From Fontibacterium medardense (GTDB lineage: Bacteria; Pseudomonadota; Alphaproteobacteria; Pelagibacterales; Pelagibacteraceae): a stretch of DNA of 64,000 bases. The notes under the pieces were generated by a model. The model had not been told where the DNA came from, did not search any database, and saw nothing but the letters and a program-made list of their open reading frames with translations. Positions 42,305 through 50,788 of this stretch are shown piece after piece. Location of the stretch: NCBI GenBank assembly GCA_965235075.1, contig OZ249404.1, positions 372,001-436,000 on the forward strand, given 5' to 3'. The position numbers and the translations under genes were made by a program. How positions within the stretch are numbered: the first letter of the stretch is position 1; the number at the start of each line of letters is the position of its first letter.

Positions 42305-43611
42305 TGAGTTTTAGAGATAATTATAATATTGCAATAGTTGGCTTGGGTAATGTTGGCTCAGAAGTTTATAGACATTTAGTTAAGAACAAACGACTTATAG
42401 AAAAAAATACAAACTCCACTTATCAAATAAAATATATTTCCGCAAAAAATTTTAATAAAAAAAGAGGATTTAGCATTCCAAAAAAATTGTGGGTTAAAAA
42501 TCCTTTGTCTTTAGTTAAAAAAGATGATGTAGATATTATTATCGAATTAATAGGTTCACCGGATGGGGTTGCAAAAAAATTAGCATTTGCTGCATTAAAA
42601 AATAACAAACATTTTATCACTGCAAATAAAGCTTTAATTTTTAAGCATGGAAATGAACTTGCAAAAATTGCTGAAAAAAATTCAGTTAATCTACTATTTG
42701 AAGCTTCAGTTGGCGGTGGAATACCTATTATTAAGTCAATAAAGGAAAGCTTAGTAGGCAATAAATTATTCCATATTTATGGAGTATTAAACGGAACAAC
42801 AAATTTTATTTTAACTGAAATAGAAAGAACTAAAAAAAGTTTTAAAGAGATTTTATTAAATGCTCAAAAACTGGGTTATGCTGAAGCTAATCCAAAGCTT
42901 GATCTTAATGGAGATGATGTAAAATCGAAAATATCAATATTAAGTGCACTTTGTTTTAAAACTAAAATAATTAATAAGAGTTTTTTAACTGAAGGAATAG
43001 AGCAGATTGATTTAGAAGATGTAGAGTATGCTCATAAGTTTAAGTACAAGATCAAACTGTTAGGTATTTCTGAAATCATCGATAATAAAATCAAACAAAG
43101 AGTTCATCCTTGTTTAATTTCAAAAGATTCTGATCTTGCCAAGATCAATGGAGCAAACAACGCTATTATGGTTGAAGGTAATCCAGTTGGTAAAATAGTT
43201 TATCAAGGATTAGGTGCAGGAAAAGGTCCAACAACTTCCTCTGTTGTTTCTGATTTAAACTCAATTCTTAAAGGAGATAAAACTTTACCATTTGGTTTTA
43301 GTTACTCTGATGCAAAAGAGTATAAAATGTTCGATTTCGACAATCACATTTGTAAATTTTATTTAAGGATAGTGGTTAAAGATAAGCCTGGAGTTTTATC
43401 TAAAATTACTTCTATTTTATCTACATATAAGATTTCAATTCAAAGCATACTGCAGCAACCTTTAAGCAATCCTAAATTTGCTCATTTAGTTATAATTACG
43501 CATAACGCTAAAGAAAAGGATATGAAATTAGCTTTAAAGAAAATTTCAAAAGAAAGTTTTATTAGTAAAAAAATTACGATGATCAGAATTAGAAATGAAA
43601 AGAAATTATGA
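42304..43611 (+). CDS. hom: Homoserine dehydrogenase
   Basis: Reduces aspartate semialdehyde to homoserine for threonine and methionine synthesis. The 435 residues have the nucleotide-binding motif I-A-I-V-G-L-G-N-V-G-S-E-V near residue 9, the catalytic region G-V-L-N-G-T-T-N-F-I-L near residue 161, and G-Y-A-E-A-N-P-K-L-D-L-N-G-D near residue 191. A C-terminal ACT domain, V-V-K-D-K-P-G-V-L-S-K-I near residue 357, suggests allosteric control by threonine. It overlaps glpX by 4 bp. Confidence 0.96.
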   Translation: MSFRDNYNIAIVGLGNVGSEVYRHLVKNKRLIEKNTNSTYQIKYISAKNFNKKRGFSIPKKLWVKNPLSLVKKDDVDIIIELIGSPDGVAKKLAFAALKNNKHFITANKALIFKHGNELAKIAEKNSVNLLFEASVGGGIPIIKSIKESLVGNKLFHIYGVLNGTTNFILTEIERTKKSFKEILLNAQKLGYAEANPKLDLNGDDVKSKISILSALCFKTKIINKSFLTEGIEQIDLEDVEYAHKFKYKIKLLGISEIIDNKIKQRVHPCLISKDSDLAKINGANNAIMVEGNPVGKIVYQGLGAGKGPTTSSVVSDLNSILKGDKTLPFGFSYSDAKEYKMFDFDNHICKFYLRIVVKDKPGVLSKITSILSTYKISIQSILQQPLSNPKFAHLVIITHNAKEKDMKLALKKISKESFISKKITMIRIRNEKKL

Positions 43612-44555
43612 ACATCAGCAATGGGTTTGTAGATTTATTTGTAAAAACCACTAGCGAAGCAGCTTACGCATCATCATTATTAAAAGGTAAAGGCGATAAA
43701 ATTGCAGCTGATCAAGCAGCAGTAGATAAGATGAGATTGTTTCTCAATAATATTCCAATGAAAGGAAAAATTGTCATAGGTGAAGGAGAGATGGATGAAG
43801 CACCGATGCTTTATATTAATGAGTTGGTTGGAACAGGAACTGGCGAAGAATTAGATATAGCCGTTGATCCATTAGAGGGGACAAATTTAACAGCTAAAAA
43901 TTTGCCAAATGCAATGTCAGTCCTAGCTGTATCAAAAAAAGATAATTTGCTACATGCGCCAGATACTTACATGGAGAAAATTGCAGTTGGAAAAAATATT
44001 AAAGAAGGGGTTATTGATCTTGATTTTGGTATTACAAAAAATCTTAAAAATTTGGCTAATTTTAAAAATACAACACCAGATAAATTAACAATATGTCTTT
44101 TAGAAAGAGAGAGGCATGATCATATAGTTAAAGAAGCTAAACAACTTGGGACTAAAATTAAATTTATTTCGGATGGAGATGTAGCTGGAGCTATTTATGC
44201 AGGAATAGAGGAATTTAAAGTTGATATATATTTAGGCGTAGGAGGAGCTCCAGAAGGAGTTCTTGCTGCTGCAGCGATTAAATGTTTAGGAGGTCAGTTT
44301 CAGGCAAGATTAGTATTAAGCAATGATCACGAAATTGATAAGGCTAAAAAAATGGGAATAAAAGATTTAAAAAAAAAATATTATATAAACGATATAGTTA
44401 AAGATGACGTTTTATTTTGCGCAACAGGAGTAACCGGTGGAGACTTGCTTCAAGGTATTGAGATTTTAGATAATGGTTTTTATCAATCAGAAACCTACGT
44501 TTTGCACCACGCATCTAAACTTAATAAAAAAATTATTAATAAATATAAAATATGA
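43608..44555 (+). CDS. glpX: Class II fructose-1,6-bisphosphatase (GlpX)
   Basis: Gluconeogenic phosphatase of 315 residues. G-E-G-E-M-D-E-A-P-M-L near residue 58, V-D-P-L-E-G-T-N-L-T-A near residue 86, and S-D-G-D-V-A-G-A-I near residue 187 are the GlpX metal and substrate sites. F-C-A-T-G-V-T-G-G-D-L-L-Q-G near residue 272 is also typical. The hom-glpX-recJ order is common in alphaproteobacteria. It overlaps recJ by 4 bp. Confidence 0.95.
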   Translation: MNISNGFVDLFVKTTSEAAYASSLLKGKGDKIAADQAAVDKMRLFLNNIPMKGKIVIGEGEMDEAPMLYINELVGTGTGEELDIAVDPLEGTNLTAKNLPNAMSVLAVSKKDNLLHAPDTYMEKIAVGKNIKEGVIDLDFGITKNLKNLANFKNTTPDKLTICLLERERHDHIVKEAKQLGTKIKFISDGDVAGAIYAGIEEFKVDIYLGVGGAPEGVLAAAAIKCLGGQFQARLVLSNDHEIDKAKKMGIKDLKKKYYINDIVKDDVLFCATGVTGGDLLQGIEILDNGFYQSETYVLHHASKLNKKIINKYKI

Positions 44556-46303
44556 AGTACCAGTCGGTAACTGGTAAAGAATGGATTTTATCCAATTACA
44601 ACGAAAATTTAGCATTAGAAATTTCTCAAAAATTAGGAATTGATAATTTTTTATCAAAACTCTTATCTATTAGAAAAATTACAGTTGAGAATTGTCCGTC
44701 ATATTTAAATCCAAAGATTAAAGAATTCATGCCAAATCCAAGCGTCTTAAAAGACATGGATCTTGCAGTTGATACTCTTATTAAGGCTATTAAAGAGAAT
44801 AAGAGAATTTGTATTTTAGGCGATTATGATGTGGATGGTGCATCTTCAACTGCAATTATTGTCAATTTTTTAAAAAATATATATTCAAATTTCTTTATTT
44901 ATATTCCAGACCGTCAAATTGATGGTTACGGACCATCTGTTAGTTCATTAAAAAATATTATTGATAAAAAGGGGGAATTCTTAATAACTGTTGATTGCGG
45001 AACTACCTCGTTCGATGCTCTTGAGTTTGCTAATCAAAATAATATTGAAGTTTTAGTTATTGATCACCATCAAGCAGAAATTAAACTTCCAAAATGTAAA
45101 GCCTTAGTAAATCCAAATCAATTAGATGATAAATCTAATCTAGGTTATTTGTGTGCAGCTGGAGTTTCTTTTTTATTTATTGTCGCTTTAAATCGTTCTC
45201 TTAGAGAAAGTAAATATTACAATGACAAAAAAATTAACGAACCAGATTTATATGATTATTTAGATTTAGTTGCTTTAGGAACAATTTGCGATGTTGTACC
45301 TTTAATCGATTTGAATAGGGCATTTGTTTTTCAAGGAATACAAATATTAAAGAAGAGAAAAAATTTAGGTATTAAAACCTTAATGGATGTTGCTGATATA
45401 AAAGAAAGCCCAAGTACTTATCATATTGGTTTCTTATTAGGCCCTAGGATCAATGCTGGTGGAAGAATAGGCCAATCTGATCTTGGTGCAAATTTACTCA
45501 CAACAGAAGATCCTAAGAAAAGTTACGAAATAGCAACAACCTTAGATTCTTTAAATAAAAAAAGAAAATCAATTGAAGAGGATATTTTAAATGAGGCTTA
45601 TTTATTGGCAGAGAAAGAAAATAGTAACGAAGTAATAGTAGTTGCCAATAAGTTTTGGCATGAAGGATTGATTGGTATTATTGCTAGCAGAATTAAAGAA
45701 AAATTTTCTAAACCCACCATAGTTATTTCATCTACCAATAATATTGCTAAAGGATCGTGCCGATCTGTTTTTGGTTTTGATATTGGTCTTGCCATTTTAG
45801 CCGCTAAACAAAACGGAATTGTTGTTAAAGGAGGTGGTCATAAGATGGCTGCTGGTTTTAGTATTGATGTAAACAAGATTAGTGATCTGAAAAATTTTTT
45901 AATATCAAAATTTAAATCATCAAAACCTAATTTTGTTCAAAATAACTTTATAGAGATAGATGGCATTTTATCAGCCAATGCCGTTAATGAAAAAACATAT
46001 GAAGAAGTAAGTAAATTAGGACCTTTTGGATCAGGAAATTCTGAGCCAAAATTTATTGTTGAAGATTTATCTATGATTAAAATAAATTTTGAAAATGATT
46101 TTTTATTAAAAGTTTTATTTAAAAATAGCAGTGGTCTTTATTTGCATGGAATTTGTTTTAAAAACAATAAAGAAAAAGTAATTGATTATCTTAAAAATTT
46201 TAAAAATCATAAATTTCATATAGCTGGAAAACTTAGTTGTAATGATTGGAATAAACAAAGAGTTATTGAATTTGTTATTGAAGATATTTCTTTAACTCAC
46301 TAA
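44552..46303 (+). CDS. recJ: Single-stranded-DNA-specific exonuclease RecJ
   Basis: 5'-3' exonuclease of the RecFOR repair pathway, 583 residues. DHH-domain motifs are G-D-Y-D-V-D-G-A-S-S-T-A near residue 89, V-D-C-G-T-T near residue 148 and V-I-D-H-H-Q-A near residue 169. The DHHA1 motif is V-V-K-G-G-G-H-K-M-A-A-G-F near residue 427. An OB-fold C-terminus follows. With recO at 22649, two pathway members are encoded in this window. Confidence 0.95.
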   Translation: MKYQSVTGKEWILSNYNENLALEISQKLGIDNFLSKLLSIRKITVENCPSYLNPKIKEFMPNPSVLKDMDLAVDTLIKAIKENKRICILGDYDVDGASSTAIIVNFLKNIYSNFFIYIPDRQIDGYGPSVSSLKNIIDKKGEFLITVDCGTTSFDALEFANQNNIEVLVIDHHQAEIKLPKCKALVNPNQLDDKSNLGYLCAAGVSFLFIVALNRSLRESKYYNDKKINEPDLYDYLDLVALGTICDVVPLIDLNRAFVFQGIQILKKRKNLGIKTLMDVADIKESPSTYHIGFLLGPRINAGGRIGQSDLGANLLTTEDPKKSYEIATTLDSLNKKRKSIEEDILNEAYLLAEKENSNEVIVVANKFWHEGLIGIIASRIKEKFSKPTIVISSTNNIAKGSCRSVFGFDIGLAILAAKQNGIVVKGGGHKMAAGFSIDVNKISDLKNFLISKFKSSKPNFVQNNFIEIDGILSANAVNEKTYEEVSKLGPFGSGNSEPKFIVEDLSMIKINFENDFLLKVLFKNSSGLYLHGICFKNNKEKVIDYLKNFKNHKFHIAGKLSCNDWNKQRVIEFVIEDISLTH

Positions 46304-46339
46304 CAAATACAGAGATAAATATACTCAATTATATAATTG

Positions 46340-46368
46340 TTGATTATTATAATTAAACAATCTAAATA
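46340..46368 (+). promoter_or_regulatory. Candidate promoter of tRNA-Glu
   Basis: TTGATT at 46340-46345 and TAAATA at 46363-46368 are separated by 17 nt. The predicted start would fall near 46375, about 6 nt before the mature tRNA-Glu 5' end. Spacing is right for sigma70, but both boxes are imperfect in an AT-rich gap. Confidence 0.4.
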
Positions 46369-46380
46369 ACTTTCTTTCAA

Positions 46381-46455
46381 GGTCCCTTCGTCTATCGGTT
46401 AGGACACGTGGTTTTCATCCATGAAAGAGGGGTTCGATTCCCCTAGGGACCGCCA
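46381..46455 (+). tRNA. tRNA-Glu(TTC)
   Basis: The acceptor strand G-G-T-C-C-C-T (46381-46387) pairs with A-G-G-G-A-C-C, discriminator G at 46452, and encoded CCA at 46453-46455. The anticodon stem C-G-T-G-G/C-C-A-T-G encloses loop TTTTCAT, with anticodon TTC at 46414-46416. The T-arm G-G-T-T-C-G-A-T-T-C-C is intact. The acylated product also feeds the GatCAB route. Confidence 0.97.
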
Positions 46456-46463
46456 AAACAATT

Positions 46464-47297
46464 ATGAAATTTTTAAGAGTTGGAAATGTTGGATCTGAAA
46501 AACCAGCCTTATTAGATAATAATATTATCAGAGATTTATCATCGGTTATTAAAGATATTGATCAAACAACAATAGGCGACAACTTAATTAACACTATAAA
46601 AAAATTAGATATTTCTAAACTCCCACAGTTAGATAATAGTTTAAGAATTGGAGCTTGCGTTTCTAATCCAACTAAATTTTTAGGTATTGGGTTGAATTTT
46701 CTTGATCATGCATTGGAGCAAAACTTAGAGCCTCCAATAGAGCCAATCATTTTTACAAAAGCTACTACTTGTATAAGTGGTCCAAATGATGATGTAATTA
46801 TTCCAAAAAATTCACAAAAAACAGATTGGGAAGTTGAGATTGCCTTTGTAATAGGTAAAAAAGGAAAAAATATTTCACTAGCTGAGGCTGAAAGTTATAT
46901 TTTTGGCTACTGCTTAGTTTGTGATGTTAGCGAAAGAGAATGGCAAAAAAAAAGAAGCGGTCAGTGGATTAAAGGTAAATCTGCAGATACTTTTGGACCT
47001 ATTGGTCCTTACATCGTTACTAAAGATGAGATTAAAGACTTGTATAATTTAAATATGAGCTTGGATGTTAATGGTAAAAAAATGCAAACAGGAAACACTT
47101 CAAAAATGATTCATAAAATGAATTTTTTGACATCCTATACAAGCGAATTTATGACATTAATGCCAGGAGATATAATCACAACAGGAACTCCTCCAGGAGT
47201 AGGGGATAGCATGAAACCACCAACGTATTTAAAAAAAGGTGATGTTTTAACTCTAACGATTGACCAATTAGGCAGTCAAAAACATTCAGTTAAATAA
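46464..47297 (+). CDS. Fumarylacetoacetate hydrolase family protein
   Basis: A 277-residue FAH-fold enzyme. G-I-G-L-N-F-L-D-H-A near residue 75 and P-I-I-F-T-K near residue 93 begin the catalytic domain. T-D-W-E-V-E-I-A-F-V-I-G near residue 122 carries the metal-binding Glu residues, and the product ends with I-T-T-G-T-P-P-G-V-G near residue 239. Relatives act as fumarylpyruvate hydrolases, ureidoglycolate lyases or 2-keto-3-deoxy-sugar hydrolases. The substrate cannot be decided from sequence. It starts 8 bp after tRNA-Glu, probably on the same transcript. Confidence 0.87.
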   Translation: MKFLRVGNVGSEKPALLDNNIIRDLSSVIKDIDQTTIGDNLINTIKKLDISKLPQLDNSLRIGACVSNPTKFLGIGLNFLDHALEQNLEPPIEPIIFTKATTCISGPNDDVIIPKNSQKTDWEVEIAFVIGKKGKNISLAEAESYIFGYCLVCDVSEREWQKKRSGQWIKGKSADTFGPIGPYIVTKDEIKDLYNLNMSLDVNGKKMQTGNTSKMIHKMNFLTSYTSEFMTLMPGDIITTGTPPGVGDSMKPPTYLKKGDVLTLTIDQLGSQKHSVK

Positions 47298-47298
47298 A

Positions 47299-47853
47299 TT
47301 AATTATTAATTAATTCTTCAATTTTTTTAACAACTTTTTCGCTTTGCGGATTAGTTGTTGAGATAAACGTATCGTTAACTTTTCCTTTTTTATCAATTAA
47401 TATTTTATGAAAATTCCATTTAGGCTCAGCTGCACTTCCATAACTTTCTCTTGCCCATAAATAAACGGGATGAGCATTTTTGCCTTTAACAACAACTTTT
47501 TCCATGATTGGAAAATTAATATTAAAATTTGTTTCACAAAAAGTCTTTATTTCAGCATTTGAACCTGGTTCTTGATTTCCAAAATCATTCGAAGGCACAC
47601 CAATGATTACAAAGTTTTTACTTTTATATTTGTCCCACAAAGCTTGAAGATCCGTATACTGTTTAGTAAAGCCACATTGACTTGCAACATTGACTAACAA
47701 AACTACTTTATTTTTATGTTGCGATAGTAAATATTTTTTTCCATCCACATCATTGAAACTAAATTCATGTAACGTTCGCTTGTCATTGGCGTTAACATTT
47801 TTGCTAAAGAAAAACATGCTGATTATAATAAAATAAATTATATTTTTTTTCAT
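47299..47853 (-). CDS. Glutathione peroxidase family protein, secreted
   Basis: Thiol-dependent peroxidase of 184 residues with an N-terminal signal peptide (about residues 1-22, cleavage near N-A-N-D), so probably periplasmic. The catalytic Cys is in N-V-A-S-Q-C-G-F-T near residue 60; it is Cys, not selenocysteine. The conserved Gln is in N-D-F-G-N-Q-E-P-G-S near residue 94, and the Trp in P-K-W-N-F-H-K near residue 145. It lies one base from the convergent FAH gene and 3 bp downstream of a SufU-like gene on its strand. Confidence 0.9.
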   Translation of the reverse strand: MKKNIIYFIIISMFFFSKNVNANDKRTLHEFSFNDVDGKKYLLSQHKNKVVLLVNVASQCGFTKQYTDLQALWDKYKSKNFVIIGVPSNDFGNQEPGSNAEIKTFCETNFNINFPIMEKVVVKGKNAHPVYLWARESYGSAAEPKWNFHKILIDKKGKVNDTFISTTNPQSEKVVKKIEELINN

Positions 47854-47856
47854 TAT

Positions 47857-48249
47857 TTATCTTAATTTAATTAAAGCATTAAAAGGCACTAAGATACAGC
47901 CTTTTCGGTTGAAATAATTTTTCTTTAAAAGAAAATTAAATTTTTTCCATTGTCCGCTTAGATTTAATTTTTTTTTAAAGATAGAACTAATAAATAGTTT
48001 AGCGAAATTAATTGTTGTATTTAAATTTTTATTATTAATACAATCTGAAAAAATACTGCATGATGCCTGGCATATTAGACAAGATTCTGTTTTGTAAGAG
48101 ATTTTTTTAATAATTTGTTTAGTGATTTTAAGATAAATTATTACCTTATCCCCGCATGTATGATTTTTATAAATACATTTGTGAGTGAAGTTTTTAAGCG
48201 TTCCATAATTTTTTAATGCTCCAACATGTTTAAGCAGCAATGTATTCAT
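47857..48249 (-). CDS. SufU/IscU-like iron-sulfur cluster scaffold protein
   Basis: A 130-residue NifU-N-type protein. Three conserved cysteine sites are retained: H-T-C-G-D-K-V near residue 31, S-C-L-I-C-Q-A-S near residue 57, and R-K-G-C-I-L-V-P-F-N-A near residue 115. These match C-G-D, G-x-G-C-x-x-x-x-A-S and R-x-x-C of SufU/IscU. Sequence around them is divergent and basic, so the role may be specialised. It stands away from other suf genes, next to a glutathione peroxidase. Confident on fold, less on function. Confidence 0.72.
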   Translation of the reverse strand: MNTLLLKHVGALKNYGTLKNFTHKCIYKNHTCGDKVIIYLKITKQIIKKISYKTESCLICQASCSIFSDCINNKNLNTTINFAKLFISSIFKKKLNLSGQWKKFNFLLKKNYFNRKGCILVPFNALIKLR

Positions 48250-48377
48250 GAGTATTAATTTAAAAATATTATTTGAGTCACTTATTAAAAAAGTAAAGTA
48301 TTACTAATGAATTTGAAAGTTTTTTTAGCTAGTATTTCTTTTAAATAAATTAATTAAGTTGTATAACAGCACAGTTT

Positions 48378-48454
<77 letters not shown>

Positions 48455-48462
48455 TTAAAAAA

Positions 48463-48957
48463 ATGAAAAGAATTGGTTTATATCCTGGTACTTTCGATCC
48501 AATAACATTTGGACATATTGATATTATAAAAAGAGCAGCGAGTATTGTTGATCATCTTTATATTGGAACTCCATTAGCTAATAAGAAAAAAACTATTTTT
48601 TCAACAACTGAAAGAGTTTCTTTAATAAAAAAAGTTGTCGCTTCATTTCCTGAAAATATAAAGAAGAAAATTAAAGTAGTGTCTTTTTCAGGTTTAACTA
48701 CAAATTATTGCAAAAAAATTTCAGCAAATATTATTTTTAGAGGCTTGAGAGTGGCATCTGACTTTGAATATGAATTTCAGTTAGCGGGCATGAATCATAA
48801 ATTAAATAAAAATTTTGAGACGGTCTTTTTAATGGCGGAGATAGAAAACCAAATTATTTCATCTAATTTTGTTAAAGAAATTGCCGCTTTAAAAGGAGAT
48901 TTGGTGCAATTTGTACCAAACATTGTTATTAAGGCTTTGAAAACTAAATTTAAATAA
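48463..48957 (+). CDS. coaD: Phosphopantetheine adenylyltransferase
   Basis: Adenylylates 4'-phosphopantetheine in CoA synthesis. The 164 residues open with G-L-Y-P-G-T-F-D-P-I-T-F-G-H-I-D, including the nucleotidyltransferase T/HxGH motif. F-R-G-L-R-V-A-S-D-F-E-Y-E near residue 91 and S-S-N-F-V-K-E-I-A near residue 131 complete the signature. Its stop overlaps the cyclophilin start by one base. Confidence 0.95.
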   Translation: MKRIGLYPGTFDPITFGHIDIIKRAASIVDHLYIGTPLANKKKTIFSTTERVSLIKKVVASFPENIKKKIKVVSFSGLTTNYCKKISANIIFRGLRVASDFEYEFQLAGMNHKLNKNFETVFLMAEIENQIISSNFVKEIAALKGDLVQFVPNIVIKALKTKFK

Positions 48958-49520
48958 TGTTTAAAAAACTTTTTATAATTTTAACTTTATTTCTATTTTC
49001 TTTTTCAAGTAATATTAAATCTAAAGAAAGATCTATTATGATAATGAAATTAAAAAATGGTGAAGTTAAAATTGAACTTTTTGATGAGATTGCTCCTAAT
49101 CACGTGAAAAGAATTAAAACACTAGCAGATTCAGGAAAATATGACGGTGTTGCATTTCATAGAGTGATCGATGGCTTTATGGCGCAAACAGGGGATGTAA
49201 AATTTGGAAATACAAAATTAGATTTCAATCCACAAATGGTTGGAACTGGCGGATCTGATCTTCCAGATTTAAAAGCTGAGTTTAATAACATTCCCCATCA
49301 ACGAGGCGTGTTATCTATGGCAAGATCACAAAGTCCTGACAGTGCTAATAGCCAATTTTTCATCTGCTTTGACTCTCATTCTCATCTAGATCGAAATTAC
49401 ACTGCATTCGGCAGAGTGATAAGTGGCATGGAATTTGTTGATAAATTAAAAAAAGGCGCTCCAGGTTCAGGAGTTGTCGATAATCCAGATATCATTGTAA
49501 GTCTAAGATCATCAAAATAA
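48957..49520 (+). CDS. Peptidyl-prolyl cis-trans isomerase, cyclophilin type, secreted
   Basis: Protein-folding isomerase of 187 residues with an N-terminal signal peptide of about 22 residues, so periplasmic. F-H-R-V-I-D-G-F-M-A-Q-T-G-D near residue 66, R-G-V-L-S-M-A-R near residue 115, and S-Q-F-F-I-C-F near residue 130 carry the active-site Arg, Met, Gln and Phe. F-G-R-V-I-S-G-M follows. Located between coaD and tgt, as in other alphaproteobacteria. Confidence 0.93.
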   Translation: MFKKLFIILTLFLFSFSSNIKSKERSIMIMKLKNGEVKIELFDEIAPNHVKRIKTLADSGKYDGVAFHRVIDGFMAQTGDVKFGNTKLDFNPQMVGTGGSDLPDLKAEFNNIPHQRGVLSMARSQSPDSANSQFFICFDSHSHLDRNYTAFGRVISGMEFVDKLKKGAPGSGVVDNPDIIVSLRSSK

Positions 49521-49530
49521 AAAAGTAATA

Positions 49531-50646
49531 ATGAAATCAATTTCATTTAATTTATTAAATGAAAGTCATGGTGCTCGTTTAGGAAAAATTAAAACTCCTA
49601 GAGGTGATATCGATACACCAGCTTTTATGCCTGTAGGAACAGCAGGGACCGTCAAAGCTATGTATATTGATCAGGTTAAAGGCTGCGGATCTCAGATTAT
49701 TTTAGGAAATACTTATCACTTAATGTTAAGGCCTGGCGTTGAAAGAATAAAGCAAGCCGGAGGACTTCATAATTTTATGAATTGTCCAATGCCAATACTT
49801 ACTGACTCAGGTGGTTTTCAGGTTATGTCTTTATCAAAGATATCAAAAGTTACTGAAGATGGTGTTGAGTTTAGCTCTCATATAGATGGTAAGAAATTTT
49901 TCTTAACTCCTGAAGAAAGTATACAGGTTCAATTAGATTTAAATTCAGACATCGTTATGGTGTTTGATGAATGTCCTAAATATTCAGCCGAAAAAGATAA
50001 GATAAAGAAATCCATGGATTTATCTCTTAGATGGGCGGAGAGATGTAAAAAGAAATTTGGAACGCAAGATTCTAAGTGGTTATTTGGAATAACGCAGGGT
50101 GGAATTTTCCCAGATCTTAGAAAAGAATGTTTAAAAAAATTAATAGATATTGGCTTTGATGGATATGCATTAGGAGGTCTTGCTGTTGGAGAAAACCAGG
50201 CTGAGATGTTTGAGGCCGTTGAAGCCGTACAGGATATTTTACCTAAAGATAAGCCTCATTATTTAATGGGTGTTGGTATGCCACAGGATATTTTGGGTGC
50301 GGTTAAAAGAGGAATAGATATGTTTGATTGTGTATTGCCGACAAGATCGGGGAGGACAGGGCTTGCATTTACTTGGAATGGAAAAGTAAATATTAGAAAT
50401 GCAAAATACGCTAAAAATGAAGACCCTTTAGACAAATCCATTGATTGTCCAGCCTCCAATTCTTATTCTAAAAATTATTTAAATCATTTAGTAAACTCTA
50501 ATGAGATACTTGGATCGATGCTTCTTACTTGGCACAATATTGCCTTTTATCAGGACTTAATGAAGAAAATTAGACAGGCAATAAAAGAAAATAAATTTGA
50601 AGAATTCTATAAAAAACACTTCGAATTGTTTAATGAAGTTAATTAA
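49531..50646 (+). CDS. tgt: tRNA-guanine(34) transglycosylase Tgt, with a degraded zinc site
   Basis: Exchanges guanine 34 for a queuine precursor in Asp, Asn, His and Tyr tRNAs. The 371-residue length is normal. F-M-P-V-G-T-A-G-T-V-K near residue 32, T-D-S-G-G-F-Q-V-M-S near residue 90, L-G-G-L-A-V-G-E near residue 216 and D-C-V-L-P-T-R near residue 266 are intact. The usual zinc segment C-x-C-x-x-C reads I304-D-C306-P-A-S309, so only the middle Cys remains. The distal His in L-T-W-H-N is kept. Activity without normal zinc binding is uncertain. Confidence 0.95.
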   Translation: MKSISFNLLNESHGARLGKIKTPRGDIDTPAFMPVGTAGTVKAMYIDQVKGCGSQIILGNTYHLMLRPGVERIKQAGGLHNFMNCPMPILTDSGGFQVMSLSKISKVTEDGVEFSSHIDGKKFFLTPEESIQVQLDLNSDIVMVFDECPKYSAEKDKIKKSMDLSLRWAERCKKKFGTQDSKWLFGITQGGIFPDLRKECLKKLIDIGFDGYALGGLAVGENQAEMFEAVEAVQDILPKDKPHYLMGVGMPQDILGAVKRGIDMFDCVLPTRSGRTGLAFTWNGKVNIRNAKYAKNEDPLDKSIDCPASNSYSKNYLNHLVNSNEILGSMLLTWHNIAFYQDLMKKIRQAIKENKFEEFYKKHFELFNEVN

Positions 50647-50650
50647 AAAA

Positions 50651-50679
50651 TTGCTTTCAAACGCGGTTTAAACTATATA
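50651..50679 (+). promoter_or_regulatory. Candidate promoter of tRNA-Lys
   Basis: TTGCTT (50651-50656) and TATATA (50674-50679) are separated by 17 nt. Predicted initiation near 50686 is about 9 nt before the mature 5' end of tRNA-Lys. The site lies in the 48-bp tgt-tRNA gap. Confidence 0.5.
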
Positions 50680-50694
50680 AAACCTTGCATTAAT

Positions 50695-50770
<76 letters not shown>

Positions 50771-50788
50771 TTCTTTGTATTTTTAAAA

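Noticed and set aside
49521..49530. preQ1 riboswitch upstream of tgt
   Set aside because: The gap is 10 bp and shows no preQ1 aptamer sequence.
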